A stretch of 64,000 nucleotides of DNA from Alisma plantago-aquatica (GCA_963693085.1 OY856410.1:1394430363-1394494362), one strand, 5' to 3'; shown: positions 1 through 12,444, numbered from the stretch's first letter. The notes: generated from the sequence alone by a model not told the origin. Numbers and translations: made by a program.

Positions 1-3000
1 CTTCAACTCTGCCACCATAAAAGGTGGTACAACAATGTAAAAAGGTATATATCTAATAAATCTAGTAACATACAAGTCATGTTGTCGAGAGAACCTGGCT
101 ATGCCAATCTATCCTCAATTTCTATACCATGAATATGTTCTCTATTGTACCTACCCATGGGTGGAAGGGAACATCACCCAAAACTTAGGAAACATGTTAA
201 AATTCAGTAGTGGATGAGTATGTACATCTACTCAATATTTTGGGCATTATATCAGTTTAAAGATATGAAATAGATGTCCCACAAATAGGAGGCTCTACAA
301 GATAGATAAGTTCAAAAGAATTATACAAAGACAAATTAGTCATATTAAATTTAGTGAATAAACATGGAGAATCAAGTATCTTCTCATGATAGTTATCCAC
401 AATTCTAGATTTAAATGATAAGCCTTACATGCATAAAAAATTAGTCTAAATAGACAAAAAATAGGGACATAACACCTTAGCATCATGGACTAAAAAGTAA
501 GGGTGGATACACACACCCTGTGCGAAATACATACTTTTTTTTTATAAGTATGGTTGTACATAAATACCACTATTCTAGATATTCTATTCAAACATGTATC
601 ATGCCTAAATAGAGATGCAAGACTAGCATTGTAGTAAATTTCATATAAAAAGGCAATCACAACAGGAGGGATCCAAGGATCCATTATAGAAGAGTAAACC
701 CACAACCAAAATACTTTACATAAATTTAAATAAGGAAATATGAATGTCCAACAATGTATTCTATGGATAAATAATAGTTCAAATATCCATCATTAGATGA
801 ATTTATGTTTCAATCAAATAATGTCCAAAATTAAATAATAGTTCAAATATCCCTCATTGGATGAATTTATGTTTCAATCAAATAATGTCCAAAATTAAAT
901 ACATGACATACATACCTCATCAGATCTATATACTTAAATACTCCTTAGGATCAGGGTCAAGGGCTTTCACAACTAATCATAATATTTACGCATTTAGTTA
1001 ATATAAATTACATTGAATTTATCACTTTGAAAAAAACCTATTGTAATTTAAAAATTTGTTCTCAAAATCTATCAAGTTATATTTGTAGTATATTCTGATT
1101 CCAGAGATATATTGGTATTAATTATTTGGATAAGCCAATAATTTCTTATTCTTTTCATAAGATAAACTATTTACTAAAAGAAAACAAGAAAAAACACCAA
1201 TATAGTTTTGTCTAGGATTATGAAATAACTGGGAGCGATAGGCTTTACTGGTCATTTTTTTACTGTTGACACATGCACAACTTGCACCAATCAAATGTCT
1301 AAAAGGTTTTTTTCCACCCATGAGGGACATATGGAAATAGATATACCATCCAGGGATAAATGGAAAAGCCATATGGGAAGTACCCCTTATTTCCAGAAAT
1401 AGCTCCATAGGATCTTACTCCACTGGGTCGAACATACGCTCTAACATGAATCAGAGGGAGGAAACTCATCAACATCCAGGGATCAACCTAAGCTCATGGG
1501 TCAAGAATAGGTAATTTGGATGAGCCATAATCTCACACCATCACTCCCTCCATGAAAGGACCTGAATATGTTCAAGGGGAGAAACCAACAAGTCCTGAGC
1601 AAACCAAGATTGGTCCTAGGACTGTGAAGACCAACTGACAGTTGCAACTAGGAGTCTAAGTTAAAAGTAGGAAATCAATCCTTGAATCCTCAAGGTAGTG
1701 GAAAATGGCCCTAGAGGACTCATGAGGTCATGCCGAGATTGAAGGCTCAAGCACAATGGAGAAACTTCTAGGGAGACTCATTCTAACCCTCTTCCATTAT
1801 TGTCTGAGGTGGATCTTCAAGATACTAACATAAACACACAAATGGTGAGGCAAAAACCGACCATAGGGCACTGTACACTAGTCAAGATAAAAACTAACCT
1901 AATAAGAGGGAGACAAGGTGAGACAACTAGAATATGTGACTCACACAGATAGTCGCTAGTCTAATGAGTAAAAAGGGTATTCAAGACAATACTGAGAACA
2001 AAGGGGACTACAGTCACCGATCTTAAACCCTTCAACATCATTAGTTGCTAGCCACATGGATATACACAATCTTCTAAAGACGGTGGAAATAATCTTGCTA
2101 TCATAGCCGATTGACACACGGTGAAGGAGAAGCTGATGTCTGGGACTATGTTAAGGAAGACGGGAAGAGAGGGAGGATGAAGGAGCAAAACAAATAGAGG
2201 GAGGAATAGAATAAGAGGTAGTGGGAGAGAAGGATTGATTAGAGTTGAGATAGAATTTTGACTAGTGAGGATACCAGGAGATATGGAAGACAAGGAGAGT
2301 AATGAACAATTTGTTGGGTGAAAAAGAAGGCAGGAGGAATTAGTTGAAAAATGCATTCACAAATGGGAAAAAGCAAAGGTAGATATCAGAATACGGTCAG
2401 GGTTTGTGATGAGGGATATGACATGCATGCATCCTCGTGACATGTGATCAAACATGAACATTAGGAAAATTAAATGCAATCATTCAAATTGTCAATTAAT
2501 ACATAATTTATGATATATATATTTTTTGATCGAATTTGAATAGCAACCAAACTTGGTTTGACATGAAAATTGATAGGCAAGTTGATTAAGGTGTGTTGAA
2601 TTGAATTTTATATGTATAAAATGTTTAATATTATTCTTCATTTTTTCTATATGAAGTACTTTCTTAATGCATTTAGTACTCGAAATTAATAAATTATGAT
2701 ACCGTAATTCAAAAATATTTAAATTGTTTAATATTTTAATCTTAGTAGTATTATAGTGTGTCAAACTAGGCTAAATTTATTAATTAGCACATTTATACCC
2801 ACCCCTATATATTTAATCTATCATAATTATTTTATCTTCAAAATATCATATATAAAGGGTACTTATGGATTCATGATACTAGCTGACTCCAATTACTCCT
2901 AATACAACTTGAATTAGGGAAACAATACTTAGTTATGAACATAATCGAATGGGGGAGCACAAGAAGGGAATGCGAACCTATATGCCAAGATTTGAGTATG

Positions 3001-4164
3001 CTATAACACTCCATCCCTTAAAGACATTTTTTCCACAAAATCCATCCACCATTAGGCATGTATACATACTTACACACACAATTAAGGGTCAATAATTCCC
3101 TTAGAACATCAGATCACTCTGTAAGCACCCTATATTTTTCTCGTAGTGAATTTTCAAGGCAGACCTATAATACTATTGACTATATCTAGGAATATCTTGA
3201 GTGTGCTCTATCATTATGGTTACATAAAATTTAATGGATATTTCACCGTCCTTGTATCATGGTCCAAATCACTTCCTTTTTTTAAGCTTAGGGTCACAAG
3301 GTTTTAGTTCAAGCTGTCATTTTTCATCACATAAACCTAATAACTAATCTTTATAAGTAGGTTTTCCTAGGTTTCTATTTTAACAACAACTACCAAGTTC
3401 ATGGTTTAAGCTTGTTAGGTAACAACAATCCTCAACAAGTATTATCATTATTCCTATTATCATTAACATTGCATTTTATTTCTTTTATAACTACCACCTT
3501 TTATGAATATTAAGAGTATATAAAGAGTAGGGTACAATATGCATGTAAGTTCTCCTTTTATTTCAAGATTAGGGTAATTAGTAATTATAGTTATTTATGG
3601 ATTTTACACAAGAAAATTAATTACCTACAATATGATGTCCAAACCAATTCATATAGTTTGTTTGGAGAATTATAATAAAGAAATAATATAAGGATTTTGT
3701 TTGCAAACATGTTTACCATTCACATTTGGGAACTATAATGTATTGTGAGTGACTTATTGGATTAGATTCCTCCATGATTTAAGAACACATATTACATTAC
3801 ATATGCTTTGGTTCAGGTGTAATTATTTCATTTTCACTTTAGTTTGTTATGATCATATGGGAATGATGTACGTTCATAAATTCCACCCTTCTTAGTGATT
3901 TCAACTTAGATTCTAGTGTAGACTTATCCTTAAAAATTAAATACTAGCAAATTAGGGTATAGGACATTAATTTGGGCTTTTAGGGGGAGTTCATATTCTT
4001 TACCTAACTTAGAACTTTATCTATCGTAAGCCTTTTCTCATGAGCGATGATGCCATTTTAATTTCTTTTGTATACACCCACCTTTCACATAATGTGACTT
4101 CCTCCTTATACACTACTAATGACTTCTTTATCATCCTCATTATGTGTGCTCAGATAGTCTACCA
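1..4164. other. intergenic, no recognisable gene
   Basis: I find no protein domain, RNA gene or clear element boundary here. The DNA is AT-rich with scattered stops in all frames. Positions 2130-2310 are strongly purine-rich on the plus strand, which is what the 5' untranslated part of an old minus-strand LTR could look like, but I cannot define an LTR. One 64-bp tandem duplication is listed separately. The small open frames here have no recognisable composition or motif. Confidence 0.5.
768..895. repeat. 64-bp tandem duplication
   Basis: Two adjacent copies of a 64-bp AT-rich unit (768-831 and 832-895), each starting TAAATAATAGTTCAAATATC and differing at only a few positions. It has no coding potential. 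The near-identity points to a local duplication more recent than the surrounding decay. Confidence 0.9.
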
Positions 4165-4980
4165 TTAACTAGGCTGGTCAGGAGGATAATCTACTTTCCT
4201 CTTCTCTTATTGTGATCATCTTCTTCACCAGCTTGTCCACAAGTACATTCAGGGTTCTGGGTCTGTATATCACTTCCAATAGTTCGTGGTTACTAAGTAA
4301 CCTCCTCACAATAGAAACAATGTTCCTGTATATTGGAGGACACTTTGATGTACCTTGGATAAACTCTTCAACCTATTTAGAGTCACTTTCAATGTAGCAT
4401 TTCATGTTATGAGCCCGCCATTCATACCTACAACCTAATAGGATTACATTTAGATCTCCATCCATAGGGTCTGATCTAGCTAGTAGGCGTGTACCACCTT
4501 TTTTCCATCTATTCTGTCTGTCCCTTTCCACGAATCCAACCATAGTGATGGATATTCCTAATAGTATCAACATCCACTATGATGAGGCCACCCATGTCCC
4601 TAGGTAATTTCATACTCAACCGAGGTTGGTTCATTTTCTATTTCATTCTCTTATTGTCTCACTGAATCTCTTCAACTAGGGTCTTTGTATGTCTTAGTAT
4701 GCTTGATTTGTTAGTTAGTTTTCTCCTAAAGAAGTGATCATCCCTCACTTTTCACAGATTCCAACAACAAGCTGCAAAATAGACTTGCCATTCCACATTG
4801 CCTACATGTCCCTTTAGGTTCTCTTATAGCCACTCTTTGAGACTTTTGTTGAAGAAGCCATTCCTCATCATATCATAGGTGGCCTTACAAACTTCCATGC
4901 TCTTTGGGAAATCGTGAAGCACATGTAAATCGATTTTATCTACTGTGGCACATCTTTTCCACATGCGTGTGCCCATCGTC
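4165..4980 (-). pseudogene. LINE 3' part: end of zinc-binding region plus RNase H
   Basis: Reading leftwards from 4980, the minus strand gives the C-terminal part of a plant L1-type ORF2. First comes the end of the reverse-transcriptase zinc-binding region (residues TRMWKRCATVDKIDLHVLHD), then a linker with FAACCWNL and an RHTKTLVEEIQ stretch, then an RNase H domain with GCRYEWRAHNMKCYIESDS, where the D of ESDS matches a catalytic aspartate of the family, and a tail like PRTLNVLVDKLVKK before a stop near 4170. Frameshifts and stops interrupt it. It begins abruptly in mid-domain at 4980. The missing N-terminal part is not adjacent but fits the plus-strand LINE that stops in the same domain at 31893, so the two are read as one split element. 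Confidence 0.75.
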
Positions 4981-5010
4981 TTCCTTACCCACCTTTCATA
5001 TTTCCCAATG
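4981..5010 (+). repeat. last ~30 bp of the A1 5' LTR
   Basis: These bases, just before the primer site, resemble the last 30 bases of the intact A1 LTR at 12410-12439 (shared pattern CTACCTAC..CATATTTC). They are too short for certainty. The LINE reading frame ends at 4979-4980, so the junction between the two elements is placed here. Confidence 0.5.
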
Positions 5011-5011
5011 G

Positions 5012-5023
5012 TGGTATCAAAGC
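5012..5023 (+). other. A1 primer binding site (initiator Met tRNA)
   Basis: TGGTATCAAAGC is one substitution from TGGTATCAGAGC, the complement of the plant initiator Met tRNA 3' end used by many LTR elements. The same site, further decayed, lies on the minus strand at 51949-51961 just inside the A2 5' LTR, and the leaders following the two sites are homologous. Confidence 0.8.
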
Positions 5024-5142
5024 CAATGTCAATTTACTATATTATAGGATAATCGATATGATAGGATTTTGATTTTGTTGTTCTATTATTGCATGCGATG
5101 TGAATGATATCTTGTCAAATATAATACCATGATAATACCAAA

Positions 5143-5180
<38 letters not shown>

Positions 5181-6360
5181 TTACACGTGTCACCCTAAAA
5201 GTGGTTTTTATGGTGGATGTGTAGCTTGATTATGTCCAATAACCCCTATATTATGTACATAGTTGTGTGGTTGGTTAATCCGTTTATCATGGTCTATGTG
5301 TCGAGCCTCTACCTTATCTTCCCAATGTAAAATTAATTCTCTCCTACCTTTTCTCCCCTCAAATGTAACTTGGATTTCCCTATAATCATATAAAAGTAGG
5401 ATAGTTTACTTTATGTTGTGACTAAGATGAATATGTCCCAAAGATGAGTCGATCGACTGAAGGACCTTGGAGGACATGGTGGACAATATGGACCAATCGC
5501 CTGGTGGATGCAACCGATCAGCTGGAGGATCTTGTCGATGGTGGACAGATGGACCAGACGACCGGTGTGACAACCTAACAACCGGCCAGGAGGCATCCGA
5601 TCAGTTCAAGAGTTGAACCGATCAACCTAGATTGGCAAGCATGGATCTTCATCAACAACAAGTTTCTACATGTGATGTAGACCTAGATGATGCAATTCCT
5701 TGTGGCTCCAAGGGATTACATTAGGTTGGACATAACCATCTCTTTCATTTATTGCATGTTTTTGTTGTGGGATATAGCATATATATGATACGTACTATCT
5801 ATTTGGTTATTGGATAAAATATATGTATTTATAAAAACTCCCTCAACTAAAATATCAAGGCTTAGATGCTTTCTAAAAGTGGCACACATGAAAAGATTGA
5901 TCGACTAAGCATAGGTTCCGCCTCCGTGGGGTGCACTGTCTCTCTCGTGGAAGTGTGACAGTAATAATGTAGGTTCCACCTCCGTGGGGTGCATTATTAT
6001 CGTGTCACCTTTTGGGTCAGGGTTGACTTGTGATTCCCAGAGCGTCTGGGCCCAGAAGCATATAGGTGATTATGGCAAGGGTTTGCACATATCATATATC
6101 TATAATTGCATAATGTAATTGGAAAAATTTGTCTACCTTGATGGTTGACTGTGTTTGAGTTGTTGATCGGGCCACAGTTGAATTATCTTGGATCTGGCCC
6201 ACTAGAATATTGTACGTTGCAATATTCTGAATTGATATTGAGGGATATCAATTTGAAAAAAATAGTGGGAGAGATAATAATTAAATACTTAATTAATATA
6301 GTCAAATTTTTCAAATCAAAAATGGTTTTCTACAAATGCAAATTTCTCTTGTAGGGTCAA
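5024..6360 (+). other. A1 untranslated leader
   Basis: A leader of about 1.3 kb separates the primer site from gag. It is homologous, with many indels, to the minus-strand A2 leader (51950 down to about 49100). Landmarks shared by both copies are a TA microsatellite (5146-5176 here), a stretch near 5180-5400, and a segment at 5440-5700 with several GATCGAC/CCGATCAG-type motifs. A 27-bp motif, TAGGTTCCGCCTCCGTGGGG and variant, occurs twice 58 bp apart (5912 and 5970). There is no convincing long ORF. Confidence 0.65.
5146..5176. repeat. TA microsatellite in A1 leader
   Basis: About 15 TA units. It lies at the same place in the leader as the much longer TA tract and MITE cluster in the A2 copy (50368-51826), so it serves as the empty-site comparison for that cluster. 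Confidence 0.9.
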
Positions 6361-6990
6361 ATGACAAACATATTTAATTTGTGATTGGTCCTAAAGAAGG
6401 ACAAACTTGATGGGAGAAATTTCCACAAATGGTTGTGGACATTGAGAAGGGTTCTTAATGAAGAGTGCAAGCTCTACGTCCTTGACAAACCGATGCCAAA
6501 AATGCGTCCTCTTGATGCACCTAGGGCACAAGTGGATGCTTATCGGAAGCATGCCAATGATTCCTTAGAGATTAAGTATCTTATGCTTAGTTTCATGAAC
6601 TATGAGTTGCATGAGTAATGTGAGGACATGAGTGTTCTTGAGATGGTAACACATCTTAAGAAAGTAACACTTGGTCTTAACAAGCAAGAAAGGGACGATA
6701 TCCTAAAGGTGCTACTTGAGTCAAAGATGACAGAGGGAACCTCAGTAGAAGAACATGTGCTCAATATGATTGGACATGTGTATCATCTTGAAGAACTGGG
6801 ATTCACCTTGAGCCAAGAGTTGGCCATTGATATGATTCTGAGGACTATGCAGGAATCATATAGCCGCTTTATTGCATGTTATCGTGTGAATAATATGGCT
6901 GGACAGATGTTAGACTTGCTTGTCATGTTGATTCATTCTGAAGCAAACTTGAAGAAGGACAAGCCTGAGATGATGATCAATGGATCTTAG
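6361..6990 (+). pseudogene. A1 gag (copia capsid-type), degenerate
   Basis: The likely original start is the ATG at 6361 (MTNIFNL); a TGA follows at 6382-6384, and the frame continues with KKDKLDGRNFHKWLWTLRRV, the typical N-terminal gag motif of Tork/Angela copia elements (tryptophan-rich UBN2/DUF4219-type region). A second in-frame stop at 6616-6618 splits the rest, which reads through TEGTSVEEHVLNMIGHVYHL to a stop at 6990. In the family Gag forms the virus-like particle and packages element RNA. I cannot find an intact CCHC zinc knuckle; its expected place (about 7080-7130) is frameshifted. The upstream half of A2 carries a homologous gag on the minus strand near 49080-48330. Confidence 0.8.
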
Positions 6991-7164
6991 TCCAAGGATT
7001 AAAGTAAGACTAAGAAGAATTATGTGGTCAAGCCTAAATCCAAATCTTCAACACTTAACATAAGGAGAAATAAAAGTACAAAAGGAACTCATCTTTTGTA
7101 CTTGTAGGCTTTTAGGAAGAAGAAGATGGGGATGGTGATCTCCACTTCTGGTATATAAGTTATT

Positions 7165-7337
7165 GAGATAAATCTATCTAGTTCATCATCATGGGCATTA
7201 GATACCAGATGTGGATCTCACATATGTTCTCAGAAGTAGGATCTTAAAGGAAGTAGGCCTCTGGTAAAAGGTGACATGGAACTGTGAGTTACTAATGGCA
7301 CAAGAGTTGCAGCAAGAGAAATTGGATCCTATAGCAT
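7165..7337 (+). pseudogene. A1 aspartic protease remnant
   Basis: Reads WALDTRCGSHIC with the catalytic aspartate at 7201-7203, then a segment like VTNGTRVAAREIGSYS. Copia proteases carry D-(T/S)-G at the active site; here the glycine is replaced by arginine (DTR), which should abolish activity. Several stops interrupt the frame. In an active element this domain would cut the Gag-Pol polyprotein. Confidence 0.65.
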
Positions 7338-8515
7338 ATGGCTTGGGTAGAGTTAAAGAACTTCTATTATGTACCTTCTATAAATAGAAACATCATTTTT
7401 GTATCTTGTTTGGACAAGGATGAATTTGAATTCCATATTAAAAATGGTCGATGTTCTATTTCAAAGGAAGGGATCTTTAATGGTAGTGCCCCTATGTCTT
7501 ATGGTCTTTACTTGTTAGATCTGAAAACAGTTGTTTATAATTTTAATACCAAAATATTAAAACTAAAAAACTCAAACAAGACATGCCTTTGGCATTGTCA
7601 TCTAGGGCACATAAATGAGAATCACATATCTAGACTCCATAAAGATGGTTATCTGGACTCTTTTGATTTTGAATCAATAGATACATGTAAATCATATTTT
7701 ATGGGCAAGATAGCTAAGACCCCTTTTACAGGTAACAATGAGAGGGCTAGTGATCTATTAGGACTCATACATATTGATGTGTGTGGACCTTTTCAAACAA
7801 TCTCTAGAGGCGGGTATCAGTACTTCATTACCTTCATTGATCACTTCAGTAGGTATGGCTATGTTTACTTGATGAAACATAAGTTGGAAACTTTTGAAAA
7901 ATTCAAGGTGTTTATGAATGAAGTACAAAACTAGCTTGGTAAAAGTATTAAGGCACTCCATTTTGATCGAGGTGGAGAGTACTTAAAGTAGGAATTTGTG
8001 GAGCTTCTTAGAGCCCATGGGATTGTATCCCAGTGGACTCCACCTGGAACACCACAACATAATGGTGTGTTAGAAAGAAGGAATTGCACATTGCTAGATA
8101 TGGTGCGATCAATGATGAGTTTAGCTGTGCTTCCGAATACCTTCTGGGGGTATGCTCTACAAACCACTGTGTATACACTAAATTGAGTACCATCTATATC
8201 GGTTCAAAAGACACCATATGAGATATGGAATGGGTAGCGTCCCAATATGTCTTTTATGAGGGTTTGGGGTTGTGAAGCTTATATCAAAATAATGTTTCAT
8301 GAAAATCTTAGCTTGAAATGCGATAAATGTTATTTGTTAGATATCCTAAAGAATCTAGAGGATATTACTTTTATTCCAAAACTAAAAACAAAACATTTGT
8401 TGCCAGTGATGTTGCATTCCTTGAGATGGATTTCATTTCCAAAGGAACTAGTGGGAGGAAATTAGAACTTGAAGAGATTCAAGACCGACAAGAGAACATT
8501 GAACCGATAGATTAA
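7338..8515 (+). pseudogene. A1 integrase, degenerate
   Basis: Includes the pre-integrase zinc region (WHCHLGHIN, then TCKSYFMGK, where the second cysteine expected by the family is a tyrosine) and the core. The catalytic triad is present: D at 7776-7778 (HIDVCGPF), D at 7965-7967 (FDRGGEY) and E at 8073-8075 (NGVLERRN), with 35 residues between the last two, as expected. In-frame stops occur at about 7932, 7989, 8184 and 8235, and a frameshift lies near 8330-8350 after the GCEAYIK stretch. The domain would insert the cDNA into the genome. The A1 copy is continuous across the point where A2 was itself interrupted, so it serves as the reference for the A2 break. Confidence 0.85.
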
Positions 8516-8518
8516 TAA

Positions 8519-10240
8519 AAGGAACAAAGAGAATCACAAGGTGTTGTGGAATCTCAAATTCCTTAGGTAATAGAGGAACCTCATAGATCTAGTAGGACAC
8601 ACCTTCAGCCTAAAAGATTTGGATATCTTGTAACTCAGGAATGTAGTGAATTGGTCATAGACGATGAGCCAATATCCTATAAAGATGCTATTGAGGGACC
8701 AAAATCTGATAAATGGCTTGAGGCCATGAGATCTGAGATGGAATCCATGTATACCAAAAAATTATGGACTTTGGTGGATCTATCTGAAGGGGTAAAGCCC
8801 ATAGGGTGAAAGTGGGTCCTTAAGAACAGCACCAACATGGATGGAAAATTTCAAACCTATAAGGGCACATTGGTTGCAAAAGGTTTCAGACAAGTTCAAG
8901 GTGTTGACTATCACAAAACATTTTCTCCAGTGGCCATGGTTAAATCCATCAAGATCATGCTTGCTATTGTAGCTTATCATGACTATCAGATTTGGCAGAT
9001 GGATGTTAAAACAACATTCCTTAATGGGAATTAACTTGAGGATGTGTACATGACACAACCTGAGGGTTTTAGCAATCCAAAGGATGCAAATAAAGTTTGT
9101 AATCTACAAAAGTCAATCTATGAATTGAAGTAAGCATCTCGAAGCTGGAATCTTTATTTTGATGAGATAGTCAAAGGGTTTGGCTTTATTCAAAATGAAG
9201 ATGAACCATGTGTGTACAAGAAGGATAGTGGGAGCATAGTGACATTCCTCATAGTGTATGTAGATGACATACTATTGATGGGGAATGCCATCCCTACTTT
9301 ATAAAAGGTAAAGACATGGCTTGGAAATACATTCTCTATGAAAGACTTGGGAGAAGCATCCTACATCTTGGGGATAAATATCTATATAGATAGATCCAAA
9401 AGGCTTCTTGGACTAAGTCAGAGCACATACATTGACAAATTGTTGAAGCGGTTCAGCATGGAGAACTCAAAGAGATGAAACATGTATGCACGTCATGGTG
9501 TCCCCATCTCTAGATCTCAATGTCATAGTTCTTGTAAAGAAAGGGAATGCATGAGTCTGATTCCATTTGCCTCAGCAATTGGATCAATCATGTATGCAAT
9601 GTTGTGTACCCATCCATATGTCTCGTATGCCTTAAGCATGATGAGCAGATATCAGTCAAATCAAGGTGATACTCATTAAGTAGATGTGAAGAACATCCTC
9701 AAGTACTTGAGAAGGATTAAGCATCATTTCTTGGTCTACGACGGAGAAGAAGAGTTGGTAATAAAAAGTTACACGGATGCAAGCTTCCAGACTGATCAAG
9801 ATGATTACAAATCACAATCAAGATTATGTAGCCTCAACAATGGAGTTGTGAGCTAGAAGAGTTCCAAGAAAGAAATAGTTGTTGATTCTATAATAGAGGT
9901 CAACTATATTGATGCATTGAGTGCAACAAAGGAGGTTGTATGGATCAAGAAATTCATCACAGAAATTGGGGTCTTTCCAAGCATTAGCGAGGCAATCGAG
10001 CTATATTGTGACAATAATGGAGCTATTGGGCCAGCTAAGGGACCCAGATCACATCACTCAAAGCATATATAAAGGTAGTTCCATCTCATACAAGAGATTG
10101 TGCAGTGTGGATTTGAAAAAATTTACAAAGTACCAACTGAAAGCAATGTTCTTGATCCCTTAACAAAGGTGCTTTCACAGTTGAAGCATGACGGTCATGT
10201 AAGATCACTTGGAATATGATTCTTAGGTGATTGTCTCTAA
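8519..10240 (+). pseudogene. A1 reverse transcriptase and RNase H, degenerate
   Basis: Begins with a linker (RSSRTHLQPKRFGY near 8590) and the RT N-terminus. RT fingers and palm include KGTLVAKGFRQVQGVDY and QMDVKTTFLNGN, and the catalytic YVDD is intact at 9257-9268. RNase H follows (SYTDASFQTDQDD near 9770; ELYCDNNGAIGPAKGPRSHHSK near 10000) and ends LDPLTKVLSQ near 10170. Stops are frequent, for example at 8808, 9032, 9132 and 9678, plus small frameshifts, so the copy cannot move by itself. RT and RNase H convert element RNA to cDNA in the virus-like particle. Confidence 0.85.
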
Positions 10241-10244
10241 GTGC

Positions 10245-10253
10245 AAGTGGGAG
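10245..10253 (+). other. A1 polypurine tract
   Basis: AAGTGGGAG directly before the 3' LTR start; the same purine run precedes the A2 3' LTR at 14594. In LTR elements this tract primes plus-strand cDNA synthesis. Confidence 0.7.
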
Positions 10254-10255
10254 TC

Positions 10256-12439
10256 TATTGGTATGTGTGCCCAGAGAGCCAATCATGTGATGATTGTAAT
10301 GACATAAATGTAAATGATTTGATTAATTATAAAAGACAAGCTTCCAATTTATTCTGTTTGATTCAGTAATAAGATAATGATGTAACATTATAAATTTCTA
10401 GAGAATTATATCACTCAATGATGTATGTATTCAAGTTTCTACCCTTGTGGATGAGATCATACATATGTTAAGAGTACAAATACATATTCTATTTATGTCC
10501 CCGGTCGGTTGTTATTGTGGAAGTTTGATAGACAACAATGACACATAAGATCAGAGTGTGAGTTGGTTGATGACTGAATCTCATTAGTCATGATATGGAA
10601 ATATCAAAGCAAGCAAACAGATTCATGTTAGAGAACATTGTAGTGGAAAAACCTACCATGAGACTGACACACGGATGCCATCATGATGGAAGTCATAGTT
10701 AGGTGTCATAGTGATGGTGGTGGTTGTAGTTCATAGACCTGAAATCACTACACTCATCACATTTTGTTGGCTACACTTTGACATCATCAAATGCAATCCT
10801 AAAATATGGGTTGTTATAAAGGTGATAATTAGGTGGCTTTGACACATGGGGATTGACTATGAGTGATAGATATGGAATTTGTCCCTCCTACTAGAGTGTG
10901 ATCTCCTAGGCCTCTTTATTTGCGAGATTGAGAAATGCATGGCCATGCATATGTGAGTCAATATGTGATATTGAGCTTACATATATCTTTGACATTCCAC
11001 TTGTGGTTCAAGAAACAAGATTGAATAACAATGAGGGTGACTGCTCCATGCCTCTTGTTCAATATGGACATCAATGACAAAGAAACTATACAAACACTAC
11101 AACACCATACGTAAATTGTAGTTTGAAGTTGTTCCTCAACTTTCCATTTACTTGGGTAGTATTTATGTGTGACTAGGCACCATTCATTACTTGTGATGTC
11201 ATAAGTTGTTATGGACATTCACTGTCAACATAATATGGGACCTATAGGGTTACACACATAGGTCTTGGCCTACAAGAGGAGTTTAGATCTTGAATGAAAA
11301 TTGAATTAAGTACAAAATTGTTTAGGTATTTGATTCAAGCAACAAATAGGATTATAAAACTACCAAATGCCCATATCAAGTGTTAAGACGGTTGTATGGA
11401 GTGCCAAACGACAATCTCAAGTGTTGAGACGGGCATTGGGGAGTCAGGCCTATTATGAGTTTGAATTATCTAAGGAAGTGAACCGACCTAACTAATCGGC
11501 TTGACTCGGGTCACCAGACAATCGTCTGGGTGACTGAGACGGTTGTCTCACATGGGCGAGATGGTCCAGATAGCCGAGGGAAGGTTCTAGATATTTCCTA
11601 ATTCATTTAAGTTTCACATTACTTGTTGTGCAAGGAAATTAATATGAGATATTATTTGGAAACGAATTGCAAATTTTGTGTACAATTGGGAAATAGCCAA
11701 ACAGTCATCTAGGCTATGCCAAATGACTGTTTAGCATGCCAGACGACTGTCTGGGCTATCATAGGTTGTGAGATTTCTAAAATTGTTGCAAAAAATTGAG
11801 AGCTTTCAGCCCCTTCCACTCCAGCACAGACCGGGAACCTAGACCCAAACCCCACCTATAAATAGAGGGGGTAGCGGGGCTTCCCCGACCACAACACAGA
11901 CAATTGAGAAATAGTTGCTCTGAAAAATGATGTCTTCTTTGGTTTTGGTAACCACGAGAGCCCAGGCAAGTCCTACCCGTCTAGGGAGGGATAACCAAGG
12001 GAGATAGCAACTGAGATCATTGTTGTAGGAGAGGAAGGTGGTGACTAGTACACCAACGGGAGGGATGACTCCTTCCTTGTCATTCTAGAAGAATGACATG
12101 AGTTCTAGGTGGTTCATGTGGACTACCATAGAGGTGGGAGGTTGTTGTCTGTCTCTAGGAGGACAATGTCAACCAGCAGTCCATGATAAGAGGAGTTGCT
12201 AAAGAAGATGAGGTTTGTGGTTGTAGTTTGTGGTGCAGATCAGGAGGCAGAGTAGTCTGACGCATCCCAGTGCAACCGGGATTAGGGTTGTGTATCTACA
12301 ATGACATGGATTGTCACTGGATTTGCTCCAGGACAGGTATATCCTCATAACCATCCTTCATGTCTTATAGTAATTGACTTGATCTACTAACTTAGATAAG
12401 AAAAAATTGCTACCTACTCTGTAGCCATATTTCACAACA
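10256..12439 (+). repeat. A1 3' LTR
   Basis: About 2.18 kb, from TATTGGTATGTG (ancestral TGTTGG, seen in the A1 5' LTR end at 47521-47528) to TTCACAACA. It is followed by the target duplication GTTAA. A TATA box sits at 11856-11865 (CTATAAATAG), so transcription should start near 11890. Upstream of it is a cluster of short palindromes such as CCAGACAATCGTCTGG (11514-11529), GAGACGGTTGTCTC (11536-11549) and CCAGACGACTGTCTGG (11739-11754). The 5' LTR partner is on the minus strand (31894-33733 and 47356-47528). Confidence 0.85.
11856..11865 (+). promoter_or_regulatory. TATA box of A1 LTR
   Basis: CTATAAATAG followed by a G-run. The matching sequence occurs in the A1 5' LTR on the minus strand (about 32328-32342), as expected for a U3 promoter. 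Confidence 0.7.
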
Positions 12440-12444
12440 GTTAA
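12440..12444 (+). other. target site duplication of A1 (3' side)
   Basis: GTTAA follows the A1 3' LTR. The same 5 bp precedes the A1 5' LTR at 47529-47533 on the minus strand. Both lie in the A2 integrase region at the position that matches about 8090-8100 of A1, so A1 jumped into A2. Confidence 0.8.

Larger units (their letters stand above)
4981..12439 (+). mobile_element. A1, Tork/Angela-like copia element (body and 3' LTR)
   Basis: The order is LTR tail (about 4981-5010), primer binding site, long leader, gag, protease, integrase, RT, RNase H, polypurine tract, 3' LTR. That domain order (integrase before RT) defines Ty1/copia, and the RNase H wording (YTDASFQTDQDDYKSQS; LYCDNNGAI) resembles the Tork/Angela lineage. 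Only about 30 bp of the 5' LTR lie here. The rest is on the minus strand at 31894-33733 and 47356-47528, interrupted by element C. The two LTRs differ at roughly one position in ten in the part I compared, so the insertion is old. The coding part has many stops and is dead. The 5-bp target duplication GTTAA is at 12440-12444 and, inverted, at 47529-47533. Confidence 0.85.

Noticed and set aside
4981..5012. A1 as a simple 5'-truncated copy lacking its first LTR
   Set aside because: The missing LTR is found on the minus strand at 31894-33733 and 47356-47528 with the matching target duplication, so splitting by inversion explains it better.
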